From: Archegozetes longisetosus | Lineage: Eukaryota > Arthropoda > Arachnida > Sarcoptiformes > Trhypochthoniidae | NCBI GenBank assembly: GCA_018873245.2 | Contig: JAEMBT020000003.1 | Span: 9,991,843-10,055,842 of the forward strand | Direction of reading: 5' to 3' | Length of the DNA stretch: 64,000 nucleotides | Part shown: piece by piece, positions 13,111 through 25,935 of the stretch | Numbering within the stretch: position 1 is the first letter of the stretch | How the letters are laid out: every line of letters begins with the position of its first letter | Program-made: the position numbers and the translations under genes | The notes under the pieces: model-generated | What the model saw: only the letters and a program-made list of their open reading frames with translations | Told to the model about the DNA's origin: nothing | The model's database searches: none

Positions 13111-15839
13111 CTATATTAGTAAAAGTTTTCTGCTGAAGACTTTGAAAGAATGATTTTTAAGAAAAAGTTGGACATCTTTGGTTCCAATTACTTTTAGCTT
13201 GTATCGGATCAAATTCTTATCAGCATTTGTTTCATTCAAAATAAAAGAGTTCAAAGCATAAAATTCATAATTAGAGTTGTAAAAGAGCAAAATATTCAGT
13301 TATTATGTATCAGAAGGGGAATTGAACGCTTTGAGAAGATAATGAAAATGTTTGTTGTAATTATTATAATTATGATTAATAGACTGAATACTATGATTCG
13401 AATTACTTCTAAATGTTTCTCATATTAATTATGACAATTATATTATTAAATTTTATATGAATCAACTTAAATTGTCAAATATTTTTATTGTTTCAAAAAT
13501 TGTTTTGCTTCGAATTGTTTAAACAAATATCTTCTAAAAGCTTTCATACAATAAATTTACACTGATTCACCAAAAGTTTACTTGAAAGAATGGTTCTCAT
13601 GAAAAGTTTGTAATTGAATGCTTTTACAAATTGGCTTAACTCATTTTTTCAGTTTTAAATCAAATTAGAGAGTCCAAACTTAGCTTTATCCAAGTTTAAA
13701 TCTTATTAAATGATTCAATGAAAAAGTTTAGTTTAATTTAGTTCAAAAAGGTGGTTAAATTTGATTGAAAATAACATCAAATCAGTTTATCAAATAATTG
13801 TTTGTGATATAAAATGTGTTAACTGCAATCGCCCGCAGAGTTGCTTTGCATTAAAATAGTTAACTAATGAATTAATCATTAATTCAATTTATTTTTACAA
13901 TACTTATTTTTAATTTTAAATCATCTAAAATAAGTACCTAATTGTGAAATAATCACTTTTTAACTGATTTATCAAACGCAATGTTTTTGCACCTTCTTTC
14001 CGGACTACGCACTCAAGTAAACTATCTCGTTTTTCTAGCAAATCATTCAATTATTTTATTTCAAATACATCAGATTAGATGAAATCGAATCGTCATTATT
14101 TGTTTTCAATTAGACTATTAAAGTATGTGTTACGCAATAAGTAATTCAAACCATAGTTTAAAATTTAGAACTTAGCGCGACTCTATAAAGTAATAAAACC
14201 ACAAATAATTAATTTATCAAATGTTTACAGTTAATTAGTTTAAGCTTATTTTGCGGGAGTAATTTAGTTTGAAACAAATACAAAAATACAGTCACTTATG
14301 TTGACAATTAAACGAGATCTTTTGTGAAGCTAATCAATTGTTGTAATGACGTAAAATTAGTTTATAGTTAAATTATTAAAACATCTATTTGTGTCAATAA
14401 TATATGAATAATAGCTTAAGCTTCTTTCATCATCTGATAATTGAAGTCTCAAATTATAACTTTTAAATTAAACAATAAGAGCATTAAAACTGACTCTCAA
14501 TGAGAACCATTACTGTTTGATTTCGTTAACAGTGCAACGTATCGTCTCATTCTTGTACTGTCTTTAATTGAAATTTTAATTTAAAAAAATCAAGAAGTGG
14601 ATCAAGTGATTTGACAATTAGTGACTCGGACGGCTATTCGCTTAAACATATCTCCAAATTTGATGGCAAAAGAGAAGTTATTAACCGCAGAACTAGTTTT
14701 CAAGTGATGGCGAACATTAGTTGAGGAACTGTTTGCTAAAGAAATATCGACTATCTGCGTTGGACATTTAACTAATCTTAATGCAGATGACGATCCACCT
14801 TACAATATGATCAAATTAGATCTGTCCATCGAGCTCAGATCATGCTCTTTTGTATCGGGTCAGAGTGAAAAATTTGAGTTTGTTCGGGTTGTACAGAGTG
14901 CAACCAAACTCAGGATCAGACCGAGTTGGATGAATTAACCCGGCACAATTCTGATCTGACAATAGCCAGAAAAACCACAAATATTGGAGCTGAACACCAA
15001 GTGAAAATAAAAAAGTAAAAATATTTGGTCAAATATAGATTTTGAAATTACTCAATGAATTAAGCACAAATCATACAGCGATTTAAACTTAAAAGCGAAA
15101 CTTATTTGAATCAGAAATCATCATACAATTGAATCACCGAAAAGTTTCGTTCAAATGGGGCTCGTTCGGGTTTGGCTGGTGGTTTAGAACCTAATGAGCA
15201 GTTTTGGCTCGAATGACAAACACTTCAATTACAATGAAATTCTGTTGATAAATGAACGCAATTTCGAGATTCTCAAATCGAGAAATTAACTATTGATTTA
15301 TTACTTAATGTTCTTAAAAAGCTTTCGGATATAAGATTAACACTTTTTGAGGGCTATTATGGTTTTTGTTAATGTGAGTTCAAATGTATTTCGTATCCTT
15401 TTGTCATGAACTTAAATGCATCTGAATTTAACCAGTTTAACTACTGATTCAGATTCACTTTTTTAGGTCCCCATCGAGACAATTTTCATTTCAATTTTCG
15501 AGAAGTTTTAAGTAATACAAGAGAGAAATGAATACAATTTCTGAAATATAATCGGACGAAAACTCGTTGATTTACGATTAAATTTACAAAATAGTACATA
15601 GATGATTGCTTTGTTAATTGAAAGATGACCTCAATTTAATAAACTTCATAAAAGTTTAATCGTAATGGTTTGTTCAACAAAGTTAGTAAAAAATATGAAA
15701 GTCGATAATTTGTAAATGACCACATGCTTTGCAATATTGGTGACAAATATTCGATAAGCCATTTATCAGTTGAAAATAGATTTAAATGGACACAATTCAA
15801 CTTTGATAATACAGAACAGTCTAAGATATTAACTATTCG
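13111..15839. other. Non-coding, nothing recognised
   Basis: AT-rich sequence. Around 14600-14900 the base composition is less extreme and fragments look vaguely coding, but I cannot align them to the LRR remnants or any family. Confidence 0.4.
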
Positions 15840-16460
15840 TTAAAAGCTTACAAAGTTATGTAAACTTTAATTATTAGGAGAAAGACTAGAGAGAAGACAT
15901 TGATATCTTAAAAAATTGTCTCACATGTCTTATATAAGATTAGATTTTCGTGCTCATGTGTGTGATCGTGAAACAAGTGATTCTTATTTATTATCATTGC
16001 TTGAGAATGAATCACAAACAATCAATTTAAGAAGTGGTCACTTTTTATCTAAAGTATTTTCTTTCCTTTTAAACTGATTAGCTCAAATTGAAAATTTGTT
16101 TTTGTTCAATATAAATTATTATGATTATTCCGTTCCGATGATATGCGGTTTTACGTTCAAGTGCAACTTATTTCCTAACAAACTATGCCAATGAAAAATT
16201 AGAGAAACTTAATTTTAATTACCATCATTGTTATGGTATTGGACTTGTATCATCTCTTATTGAACTTGGATTAGCAAATAGTAAGGCATCATTATGAGAG
16301 CACACAAATTGATGCTTTTCGAGTTTATGACAACAATTAAAACCAAAATTAGTTGAAATGATAGCTCGTAAAGTTAATATGAAATACTATTTTGATTATG
16401 CTTGTAATATTGAAAAACTTTAGTGGTGCTTAATCATGCTTGTGACCAAATAAATTGACT
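15840..16460 (+). pseudogene. Eroded F-box/LRR-like gene, copy 4
   Basis: Broken frames read DSYLLSLLENESQTINLRSG (about 15975-16035), then LAQIENLFLFNINYYDYSVP, then YANEKLEKLNFNYHHCYG (about 16180-16240) followed by GLVSSLIELGL. The SQTI motif and the L..L.L spacing match copies 2 and 3. There are stops between and within these segments. Leucine-rich repeat identity is an inference from spacing. Confidence 0.4.
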
Positions 16461-17361
16461 CAAATTAATCAACTTATAGCTAAAAAGAAATTTTTGAGAA
16501 ATATATAAATAGACTACTGATTTACACGTAAAACTAAGTGAAACTGAATTTTCGTCAAAAAGCAATTAATAAGAACTAAATTTTTATGGCTTAATTATAA
16601 TCTAATCTGAAATAATGACAACTATGAAAGTGTTTACGAGGATCTCTAAGTAATATAAAACATATAATAAATGATTAAATTTGTGAATTTAGTTTATTTC
16701 TATAATTAGTTAAGTATACATATTAAGCAACAATTGAGTTATTTTCTGTTATCGTTGTGAGGAGTGGTTAAAGTTAAGTATACCTTAAATCTAAGTATAG
16801 AAGTGCCACATCTGGTAAGCGAAGACAATTAGTGGCAATAAAGATCTCAAAAGCATTGTAATGGCTCTCTTTTAGTCTGTTGTTTGTATATAACCTTAAA
16901 GATAGCAATAAAAACCACACGACTTAATACAGAGAACGTAAATATAAAAAGTTAACTAAAACACACAAAAGCAAAGAGAGATATAAACGGGAGACTCAGG
17001 AAGACAGTCGTAAAGGAGAACATAGTTTGGTATCTATAAGTTTGATCGACTCCCGTTTCGTCGATTAGGCTTCTGGAAAGTTAGGTTTGAGACATCTCTT
17101 AATATTGAACGGAACAATCAATACGTAAGTGCAGCCTTACAGTCAGCAGTCTTAGTAATAGAGCTGCAGAAATGCTTATATTTTGCCAATTTCTGTTCAA
17201 GTTTTTTACAACTTTTTGCCATTTATGGAGAGAGACACAATCGACCAAACGGTAAACAATTTCTCGTTCATTAAATGACACTCATTTTGAGAGCTCCCCC
17301 TTTAATGAGTCGCTGAGGGGTTGAAGAGAGCGGTAGAAGTGGTGAAAGAGAGCTAGGAAAG

Positions 17362-17397
<36 letters not shown>

Positions 17398-20300
17398 AAC
17401 TGCTCGACATGACAACAATTAGAAGCAAGGCATAAATGGCTGTAAAGAGCGTCTCGAGAAGTAGATGGAAGCGAATTGCATAAAGCGAAGGCAAATAATA
17501 GCTAAAAATGTGACACGACACAAAAATAATGATATATACGTTGGTTAATGCATCGAAGTTTTTGTGTTGAATGTTTTGAGTTTTAAGTGAGAAGTGGAAA
17601 GAAGTATGAGTTGAAAAATTAACGATATGTTTGAAAGAAAATATTGCATTAAAAGCACAATAAATGTATTGTAGAAATAAGGAAAAAAGTTTAGGTTTTA
17701 TGGCATAAAAGTGGCGTAAAGTGTAACTAATCATTAATCTTAAGGCAGTAATACATTCTTTATACCCGAATATATTTTGGTTACTTTTTCAAATAGACAA
17801 ATATTATTTTGTTTAATCAATTATTTTTCAAACAAGTAAAAGAGAAAGAGAGAGGAACGGAAAGAACGAGAGCCTTAATGATGAATGCGTTTCATTAGAA
17901 TAGAGAAAAATCCATTAACTGGAGTACTCATTAACACAAGTGGAAAATCTCGTGATTATAAATCAATTGCAAATAAAACTCATTAGATGTAGTTTTCTTC
18001 ATCAGAATTGTTTCACTCATAATACGCGTAAGTTTTGTCAAAATTTTAATAATCAACCAAAAAAGTTTGTTAATTAAGAAATGGATTCTTATGATCACAA
18101 TTATAAAACTTTTTGAATGAGTTGTGGAAAAAGTTTTTAGAAAAGTTGTATTACTTATTATTATGAAATGCCTGAGCAGTTTTAGATAAAAGCAACAGCA
18201 AAATGGCTATGAGACGACTGAACCTAAAAAATAATGTTATGTAATATAGGGTTTAATAGCACGCAATGGAAAGGGTGTGATAGCGTTGTGTTTGTTCAGT
18301 GCTCTCTCTTTACGTATCGTTTAGTTCATTCAAAAAATATATTTGTTGTCACGAACTATACAACAGTCTGTCTCTCGATCCCAGCGGTGGTCCAAAAAAT
18401 ACTTTATTACTCGTTCTCTTCTTTTTTTAATGCTCTCAATTCCTATCGAAAGAGAGCTTCAAACCCAAAACGCCAACGTGTCAACTGTTCTGCTGCTATG
18501 CTATTCATCAATTAAAGTTTGGAACCCAAAAGTTAGATCAATATATCCTAAGAGCAAATGAAACAAAGCCACCGCTCGATCGCCTCTCAATTTACAGTCA
18601 ATCCTAATTGATTCTACATGTATATAACCCGAATTGAATATAAAAGACACCCTTTATTCGTGTTGTAAAGCTTTATTGAATTGAAAAATTCAAACAAGCC
18701 AAATGTGACCACAAACAGTATATAAAACTAGTTATATAATTACAATATCGTTGTAACTAAAGCCTGGTCTAGTAATTTATTTGCACTATATTTCAAGTTA
18801 ACTTGACTTCTGAAACAAGTGAAAATATAAACAACTAGTAAAGCCTTGCATCACTTGTTCCACTATTTATTTCCTATACATCTCTCTAGTGTTTGTCTCT
18901 ATCTCTCGTGTTCACTCTTTTTCTTATTTGCTTTCAGATGGGATCCCATGCGAATCACAACATATCCTGAATACGAGTTTTGCTCATTTTGCAAAAATGG
19001 TTCTCTCTTTCTCTATAACTCTCTCATTGACTTCGAGCCAAAGCTTATGCAATACAAGCTTATAGTTGGCTGCATTTTGTTCTCAGTTTCTTTGCTCTCC
19101 TTTACTCTTCTTCCTCTACTATTGCATTATTATCCTCACCGGTAACATAAATATCAAAAGCAGAGAATTCAGGTATTTAGCTATATAAGAGAAAGTTATA
19201 GTAATATAAGTTTAATATAACTTATAGCTGAAAAAAGGGCAGAACTTTTTCTCTTTATGTACTGCTTCTTGATTACTAGAGGACTACAACTGGGAATTGA
19301 GTCACTGCTCTAATGAGATCGATAGCAGGGATGAACACGAGACTAAAAAAAAATACTAAAAATTATATGAATCCGAGACCAGATGAAAACTTGGAAAATT
19401 GACATCAGATACAGTCTAGTCTTGTTTTAGTTTTCATCTCTTTAAATCATCTCGAAAGACACACAGAAAAGAAGCGTAAACTTTTTCAAATGAATTTTGA
19501 ATATACTCATACTTTGATGGATGTAGCCTTAACTGAATGTGAATTCATATTAAACGTCTTATTCAAAGTTTTTATCAAGACATTAATAATGAGACACTAT
19601 TTTTGGAGATGTTATGAATAGGTCGCTTCTCACGTTTTCCAAATTTGTTATTTTAAATCAAACATTCAACAAGTGACACAGTGTATAAATTGGTCGAAAT
19701 CCCAAATGAAATAAAATAAGTTTCATTCCTAGTTCTCTCTTTTATATTGACCGACCATTTCCTCGAGAACAGAATATTTTAGGACTTCTGACTTAATTTG
19801 TTGATACATTGGATGATCCTCTTATAACGTGTAATCTTATTTTCAGTTTATATAAAAGTATAAATCTTTTGATTTGTTTGAATTTGTCCTTAAATAGCAT
19901 ACAGTAGTGTTTAGAACAAATTGAGGATATTTTACTTTGTACTTACTTTGCTTGTAATACATTTAGCTTTAAATATAAAATCCAAATCATTATCTTTCAA
20001 TAAAAAACAAACTTAACTTTAATTAACTTCCCAATGACTCTTGAAAATTTCAAGCATTTGATAACCTTATCTTGGAAACAGTGTTCAAATGCACATAACA
20101 ATTTGTGATGAATGCATTTGAAAATTGACATTTTATCGTTAAACTTTTATTCGAAATTATTGCCACTTAAACCTTAAGGCAGTAATATAGTGGCGTCAAA
20201 ATTTATGCCAATTCTAATCTGAAGTCTTAATTATCAATTAGAACAAAGTAAACATTTAGCGAATTGCACTGGCTATTGAAAACAATTATACGAAGCAAAA

Positions 20301-23300
20301 CAAACAGTATTCCCGTACGAGTGCAGCATCCCATAGTTATTCAAATTTAATAACTTTTGATTTAAAAATGATTGCGAAACACTTATTTGACCAATGATTC
20401 TGCATATAGATTCTTCCTACATTTTGCTTACATTCTCTAGCTGTTCAAAGAACCTGAAGAGAAAGTTGAACTTTCGAAAAAGAGAATCCATTCATAAATA
20501 ATATTGAAAAGAGCGCAGATATTTTTGCCTAGAGTAAGTTTGAAGCTTTGCAGTTAATAAAATGTCTCGTGAGTAATAGAAATTCTAGTGATAATAAACT
20601 AAGTTAGAGAGAAGACTAACTAATGTTTGAGAAGGAAACAAATTATTGGCACTTCTCTATTTGCTAACCTTTAAGGCATTTTGTCGATTATGAGTTATTC
20701 AATATAGAAAGTGATTTTTCTGCAACAACATAAATATGTTCAGAAACTCTGTGAGCATACATGCAAAACAGTTTATCATCTGAACAGTAAATACTCAAAT
20801 GATTAACTACTTAGACACTTCTCCTAAAGCCTCAAAGTGACTCTGCCTCTGAGTCGCAAAATATGCTCAATGTTGCTAAAACGAGTCATTCTCAAGAATC
20901 TGCATTTAATTTTTGCATAAATAATCAGTAGTTTTCATCGTAAATACAGTAAAGTAAGTGAAAAGTAAATCGAAAAACAATTTGGCTGCAAATGTGAAAT
21001 ATTCTAATCAATTCAGTAGTTATGAGCTTTTAGGATAAGCACAAAAAGCTATAACCTAGTTTATGAACATTTTCTAATTCCAGAACGAGAATTCAAAAAA
21101 TACCGAATATTTGCCCTAATGATCATTAAAGATCTTATATAATAGGGATTTTTAATATTCGTCTAAAAGTAAGCAAATGGATTTTAATGGATATTAAGGT
21201 AAGTTTTCTGTAGTGTTTATTGAAAATATACATCAAATATTTTTTCCAATAGCAAAGCAACACAAAAAGCTTACAAATTACACTATTGATGACTACTGCA
21301 GCACTCATACAAGTATTATCACGAAAGGCATCGATTCCTATATATATTTTATTTGTCCAACAAAAACCCCTCAAACTTTAGTATCACAAAACATTTTATG
21401 TCTATCTCTCTTATGCTCTCTATTCTGGTTTTGATCCCTCGAGTGCGAGAAAAAGCCTACACAACAGTATTTTTCCTAACGCGCAAACATAAAAAGAGAC
21501 TATAGGGCGAGTTTATTTGATTTCGACCCATTAGTGATGACAATCAGATCAACCTTAGCCTTAGACAGTCATCCCCTCTCCTATTTGTCCCTTCTATTCC
21601 CTTTTCCTTTCCTGTGAGTGCTTTTCTCTCTTTCTCTTATGCCTCAAATATTTTCTCCTCACTGTTGATGATAGCAAATCGAGTGCATTACATAAAACTC
21701 ATGCTCTTTCCTTTTCAAGTTACTATAGAGACAGGTTTGAAATGCCAAAAAAAGATGTTATGAAATCACCTTTTTTGGCCTCTTATAGACGGAACAATAA
21801 GAACAATTTCTAAAAAAATTCTAAACAACATACACTATAAAAAGGAAAAAAGTTTTATTGTATCATTGTCAATACTTCCTCCAAAGAACTTTGAATTTAT
21901 TTAAAAAGCATTTTACTTGAATAAGATTAGCACATATAAATTTATTGCTTCTGGAAAACTAATTATAAACTAATTATGATTACTATTTGAGGCGACAATT
22001 TTTGGAAGAACTTTCAAGTCATTTATCGTACAAAACTTTTGAGGAATTTTTAGAGCTAAAAGCAATATAACTTTATTATAATGCATATTTAGCTAGCATT
22101 TAGTTATGCTTTTTAGCATCACATGGGATTCAATTCTCCGCATCAAAAGTTGAATGAATATTCATGAAATTGCATTTAATCACCAAATCCAATTTATTCT
22201 ATTGGAGTTGTCGGCTTGACTCTTATGGTGCTTTTATGCTCTCTCAGGCTTACAATCTGTTAAAATATTGAGGGATCAAATTCAGATCTGAAAAAGATGC
22301 TGACGATAAGATGAATAAGTTATAGCAAACTATTTTTTTCAGTGCCATAGTATTGAAGCAAAAAGAAAAAAATACTCGAATATAATACGTTTAGACAGCA
22401 TCTGAAGTTTTACTTGATCAGTATGTAAATGATTACTAATAGATGAGATATTCATCACTTCATTATATATTTATTTGATTTAAATTAAAGTTTCATTAGC
22501 TTAAAGCGAACACTAATTTGATCGCTAGGAATAGTCTGTTGAGTATTAACATCTTTTTAATAGATTGAAAAGTTTTCTAATTATGATTTTTGTGATGAGA
22601 ACCTAAAACATAAATAAATAAAAATAAGTGCTTCGAAATGACGAAGTTTCAAATCTGAATAATGTATTCATTTATTGATTTTTCATAAATAAACTCTTAA
22701 AATATGAACTCTTTTGGAAAGTGAATAAATTATTCTGAAAAATGTCACGATTGAAAAATTGCCCTAAAAGTAAAACCTTATTTACTCGAATCTGTGCTCA
22801 TGCAAATAAAGTCCAGATTTTCAGCGTTTCTCTTATTATGAATAATAGATTATTGAAACGTCAAAATAACAGATATCCAGATCGTGTTCGAAATTTTTTC
22901 TCCATCTAAACATTACTTCACTTTTAAACGAAATAAATCCAATAAATCAAATAGGAAAGCAAGTAACTCCCCTTTGGGCTGATAATAAATACATGATTAA
23001 AGGTGTTAATAATAAATAAGTTTGTGATATGTGATACGAAATGGGATTTGTGAATATGAGTCTATCATGCATTAAACTTGTATTGCACTGACAGCCTTTT
23101 TACTGATAAATAAGTAGATAAGCGTTCAGCTCTACAACTATCTTTTTACTCACTCTCAATCCTATTCAAATTTAATACAAGTTTGCTTTGTCACAAACGA
23201 CAAATATGTCTGATAAAACTCTGCAATCGTTCGATTAAACAATTGTTTTTATTTAGTTATTATGATCATCAAATTTAAGGCTTCAGGATTCAGTTCACGT

Positions 23301-23615
23301 CATTTCAACAAACATCAGTATTATAGACAAGCATTGGGCAATGTCAGGTCCAGGCATTGATTATTTCTCGAAAAGACAACTTTTTTAACCAATGAGTATC
23401 AAAGAACATTTGATCTCATAATTATGTCAATATCTTCAAAATTTGAGAATAAACTAATCAGAACCCGAAATTCGATATAAGACAAGTTTATTAGCAAATT
23501 ATACTGTAAAATAAATTGCAGTCTTCCAACAAATTAAATTTGTTTGAATTAAAATAGTTGCCAATAAATAATTTAGTTATTAAGAAATAAATCAACAAAA
23601 GTTAAATCAATATAC
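16461..23615. other. Long non-coding stretch
   Basis: No supported gene. Several open frames of 60-150 codons (for example minus strand 17282-17734 and plus strand 18846-19145) are hydrophobic Leu/Ser/Phe-rich readings of pyrimidine-rich or CT-repeat DNA and are not called. Patches at 18840-19140 and 21400-21720 are pyrimidine-rich. Confidence 0.5.
17365..17393. repeat. (AG)n microsatellite
   Basis: Fourteen AG units. They produce an artificial Ser-Leu repeat in the overlapping minus-strand open frame. Confidence 0.95.
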
Positions 23616-24534
23616 TTAAAAATAGAATATAATACAAAAAGAGACCAAAATTAAAGCTAAACTTGTTTGCGGCATAAGTGCAAAATTTCCTTTCGTTGTG
23701 GGACTTATTGCGGGATCCGTAATAATCTGTTCGGTATTATCGGACACCCCTTTTTGTGGCAGTCCTTTGGTCGATGGAGGCCCTCCAGTCAACTGCGGAC
23801 CCATGTGTCCACCACTGCATCCAAACAGCTCTTTATTAAACCTCCATTCGTCACAACTATTACCGCTTTTCAATTTCCAGGGTCGAAAACAGTGTTGATC
23901 TCTTTTGAATAAATAGACATAATATTCGACGTCGTTGTCGTCCGACGGCCACGAAAACGCTGACGTTATGTCTGCAGGAAAGTTTTCGCCATACATTCCG
24001 CCAACATATCCATCTCTATTGCCGTGAATACTCCAAAAATAAGATGCCACATTGTAGTAGTAGACTCTTATGGCCTGAAAGCCGACGGCCAAAGGAAACC
24101 CCAACTTTCCATCGCCAGCATCGTTGTAGACAGCGCTTAAACCACTCGGTTGAGGAAAGAGCCAAACAGATCCTGCTTGATTGGTTCCACCAACTATTGG
24201 TTGTCCGTTACCCCACCAGGCCCAATATTTGAATCCCTGCCATTTATAGAGAATGTCTTGTACCGCCAGACAAGCCATACATTGTCGACGAGTTTTTAAG
24301 GATTGGTGCCATGTTTGGAATCCATATCTTGTACGGCCCCTCTAAGTAACCTATCTTGTCTGGAAGTCCTATTAGCTCCCAATAATAATCGCCTTTAAAG
24401 AGACGGACCGTATTGTTGGGCAGACGTATGGCTGAATGGATAATAGGATCAGCGCAAAGATTTGGTAATTTCGGATCATCGCTCGAAACTGTTGTCAAAC
24501 ACAACATAATCGCGATTAATTTCGATGAATACAT
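23616..24534 (-). pseudogene. Hemopexin-like secreted, probably GPI-anchored protein; one frameshift
   Basis: The start at 24534 gives a signal peptide (MYSSKLIAIMLCLTTVSS) and then a clear hemopexin-type repeat (HSAIRLPNNTVRLFKGDYYW, then GYLEGPYKIW). The first frame stops at 24244. A second frame open from before 24278 to 23616 continues with repeat-like segments (GKLGFPLAVGFQAIRVYYYN, DVEYYVYLFKRDQHCF), Cys residues and a hydrophobic C-terminal tail typical of a GPI-anchor signal. Losing one A from the A5 run at about 24294-24298 would join the frames into about 315 residues. The minus-strand paralogue at 25.2-25.9 kb keeps one phase across this junction, which supports a recent indel or assembly error. 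Hemopexin repeats bind haem, metals or matrix proteins; no specific ligand can be assigned. Confidence 0.75.
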
Positions 24535-25179
24535 TACTGTTTTTGATGATAATAATCACTTTAAAACTGTTTCAAGTCTTAAATAATTATCAAAAATTTC
24601 AGTTAATGTTTCGTAAAAGTAATGGAATTGTAAACTTGTAACAATTTACGTTATACTTTGCATAAATGTTTAAACAATCGAATAATTTGATGAGTTTTAG
24701 AAAATGGCTGCATTTTCTAAGAGAGTTTGATAAAGTAATTGACTGCGCGTTCAATTTTGTTATAGTTAATAAGACTAATTCGAAACTAGCACTTATCATA
24801 ATGCTGTTGACTAATTAACAAAGTTGTTGCATTTCATTTGATTATTTAAAAGACGTTTATCATGAAATTTTAATTTTGATTAGCAATTAGTTTAAGTCTT
24901 GTTTTCTTATTATATAGTATTTGCATTAAACAGGTCAAATCATTTTTGATGTTTTTATAAAGCTATTCAACTTTTCAGAGCAAATTAGTTTATCTAAACT
25001 TCAAAATAAATTTTTATTTACTAATAAAATATACAATCAATTATAGTCTATTCATAAACAATAAAATTTGAGCTCAATCAAAGTTGTTTCAAAGTTGTAG
25101 TTAATAATAAATAAATTACTAAATATATATTTTTTCACAAAAGCATTAAGTATGAAATAGAGATTAGTCCTCCAGTCTA
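24535..25179. other. Spacer between the two hemopexin-like copies
   Basis: It holds the upstream region of the first copy and the downstream region of the second. No coding sequence is supported. Confidence 0.5.
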
Positions 25180-25920
25180 GTGTAGGCTTACGCTATATCC
25201 AAACAACTATTTTTCTTTGTTGTTCGGTATTAGTTACCGGTTTTTCGTATACGCGGACGGAAGCAGTTTTACTCCCTCTGGAATAAATAAGCATAGTATT
25301 CAACAGTCTGGTTGCCGGAAGGCCAGGTGAAGGCTGGTGTTGTGTCTCAGGGAAAATTCTCATCATATTCTCTGTTTTTATATCCATTGTGAGGCCCATC
25401 TTGAGGCCAAAATATTAGTTCTTTAGTATTGAAATGATAGACTTTGATAGCGCTGAATCCAATTAGCATCGGGTAGCTCTGTTTGGAGACGTTTCCGTCG
25501 TGATAGGCAGCAGCTAATCCACTTTCAGGAATTCTCGACCATTCGAATAGTCTGTTGATGTTAGTTATGGATTCAATTCCGTCCTTATTTCATGACCGAT
25601 TTTTTGTCCTGAAGTCTTATATTATTGACTATCTTCTGCCTGGTCCTCCAGTATTGTAAAAGTTGAATCGCTTAAAGAATTGATGCAATATCTCTATTCC
25701 ACATCTTGTGCGAGTCATTGAGATGTCCGACAGGGCCTGTGAGTTCTATTAGATCCCAGTAATGATAGCCTTTATAGAGACGGATCGTGCCGTTGAGCAG
25801 CCGTTCGGCTAAATGGATGAAAGGATAAGTGCAAAGATCTGTTAATTTCGAGTCATCGCTCGAAACAGTTGTCACACGGAATATAATCGCGGTTGATATT
25901 GATGGATAGGTACTGATTTT
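25180..25920 (-). pseudogene. Dead tandem copy of the hemopexin-like gene
   Basis: It aligns with the neighbouring copy from end to end. TVSSDDSKLTDLC matches TVSSDDPKLPNLC; LLNGTIRLYKGYHYWDLI matches the first hemopexin repeat; YPMLIGFSAIKVYHFN matches FPLAVGFQAIRVYYYN; and TVEYYAYLFQRE precedes a match to the HCFRP motif. The aligned start codon has become ACC. There are several in-frame stops (in the junction region, after ENFP and after LFQRE), and one stop replaces Glu in the KELFGC motif. The upstream ATG near 25935 is a chance one. This is an unambiguous pseudogene from tandem duplication. Confidence 0.85.
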
Positions 25921-25935
25921 GATAATAACATTCAC

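Noticed and set aside
17282..17734. 150-codon open frame on the minus strand
   Set aside because: The frame runs through an AG/CT microsatellite and is Leu/Ser/Phe-rich throughout with no domain or conserved-looking motif; it is probably chance.
18234..19145. Several plus-strand open frames of 72-99 codons
   Set aside because: Pyrimidine-rich DNA gives hydrophobic Leu/Ser/Tyr readings; frames overlap one another and none has homology I can see.
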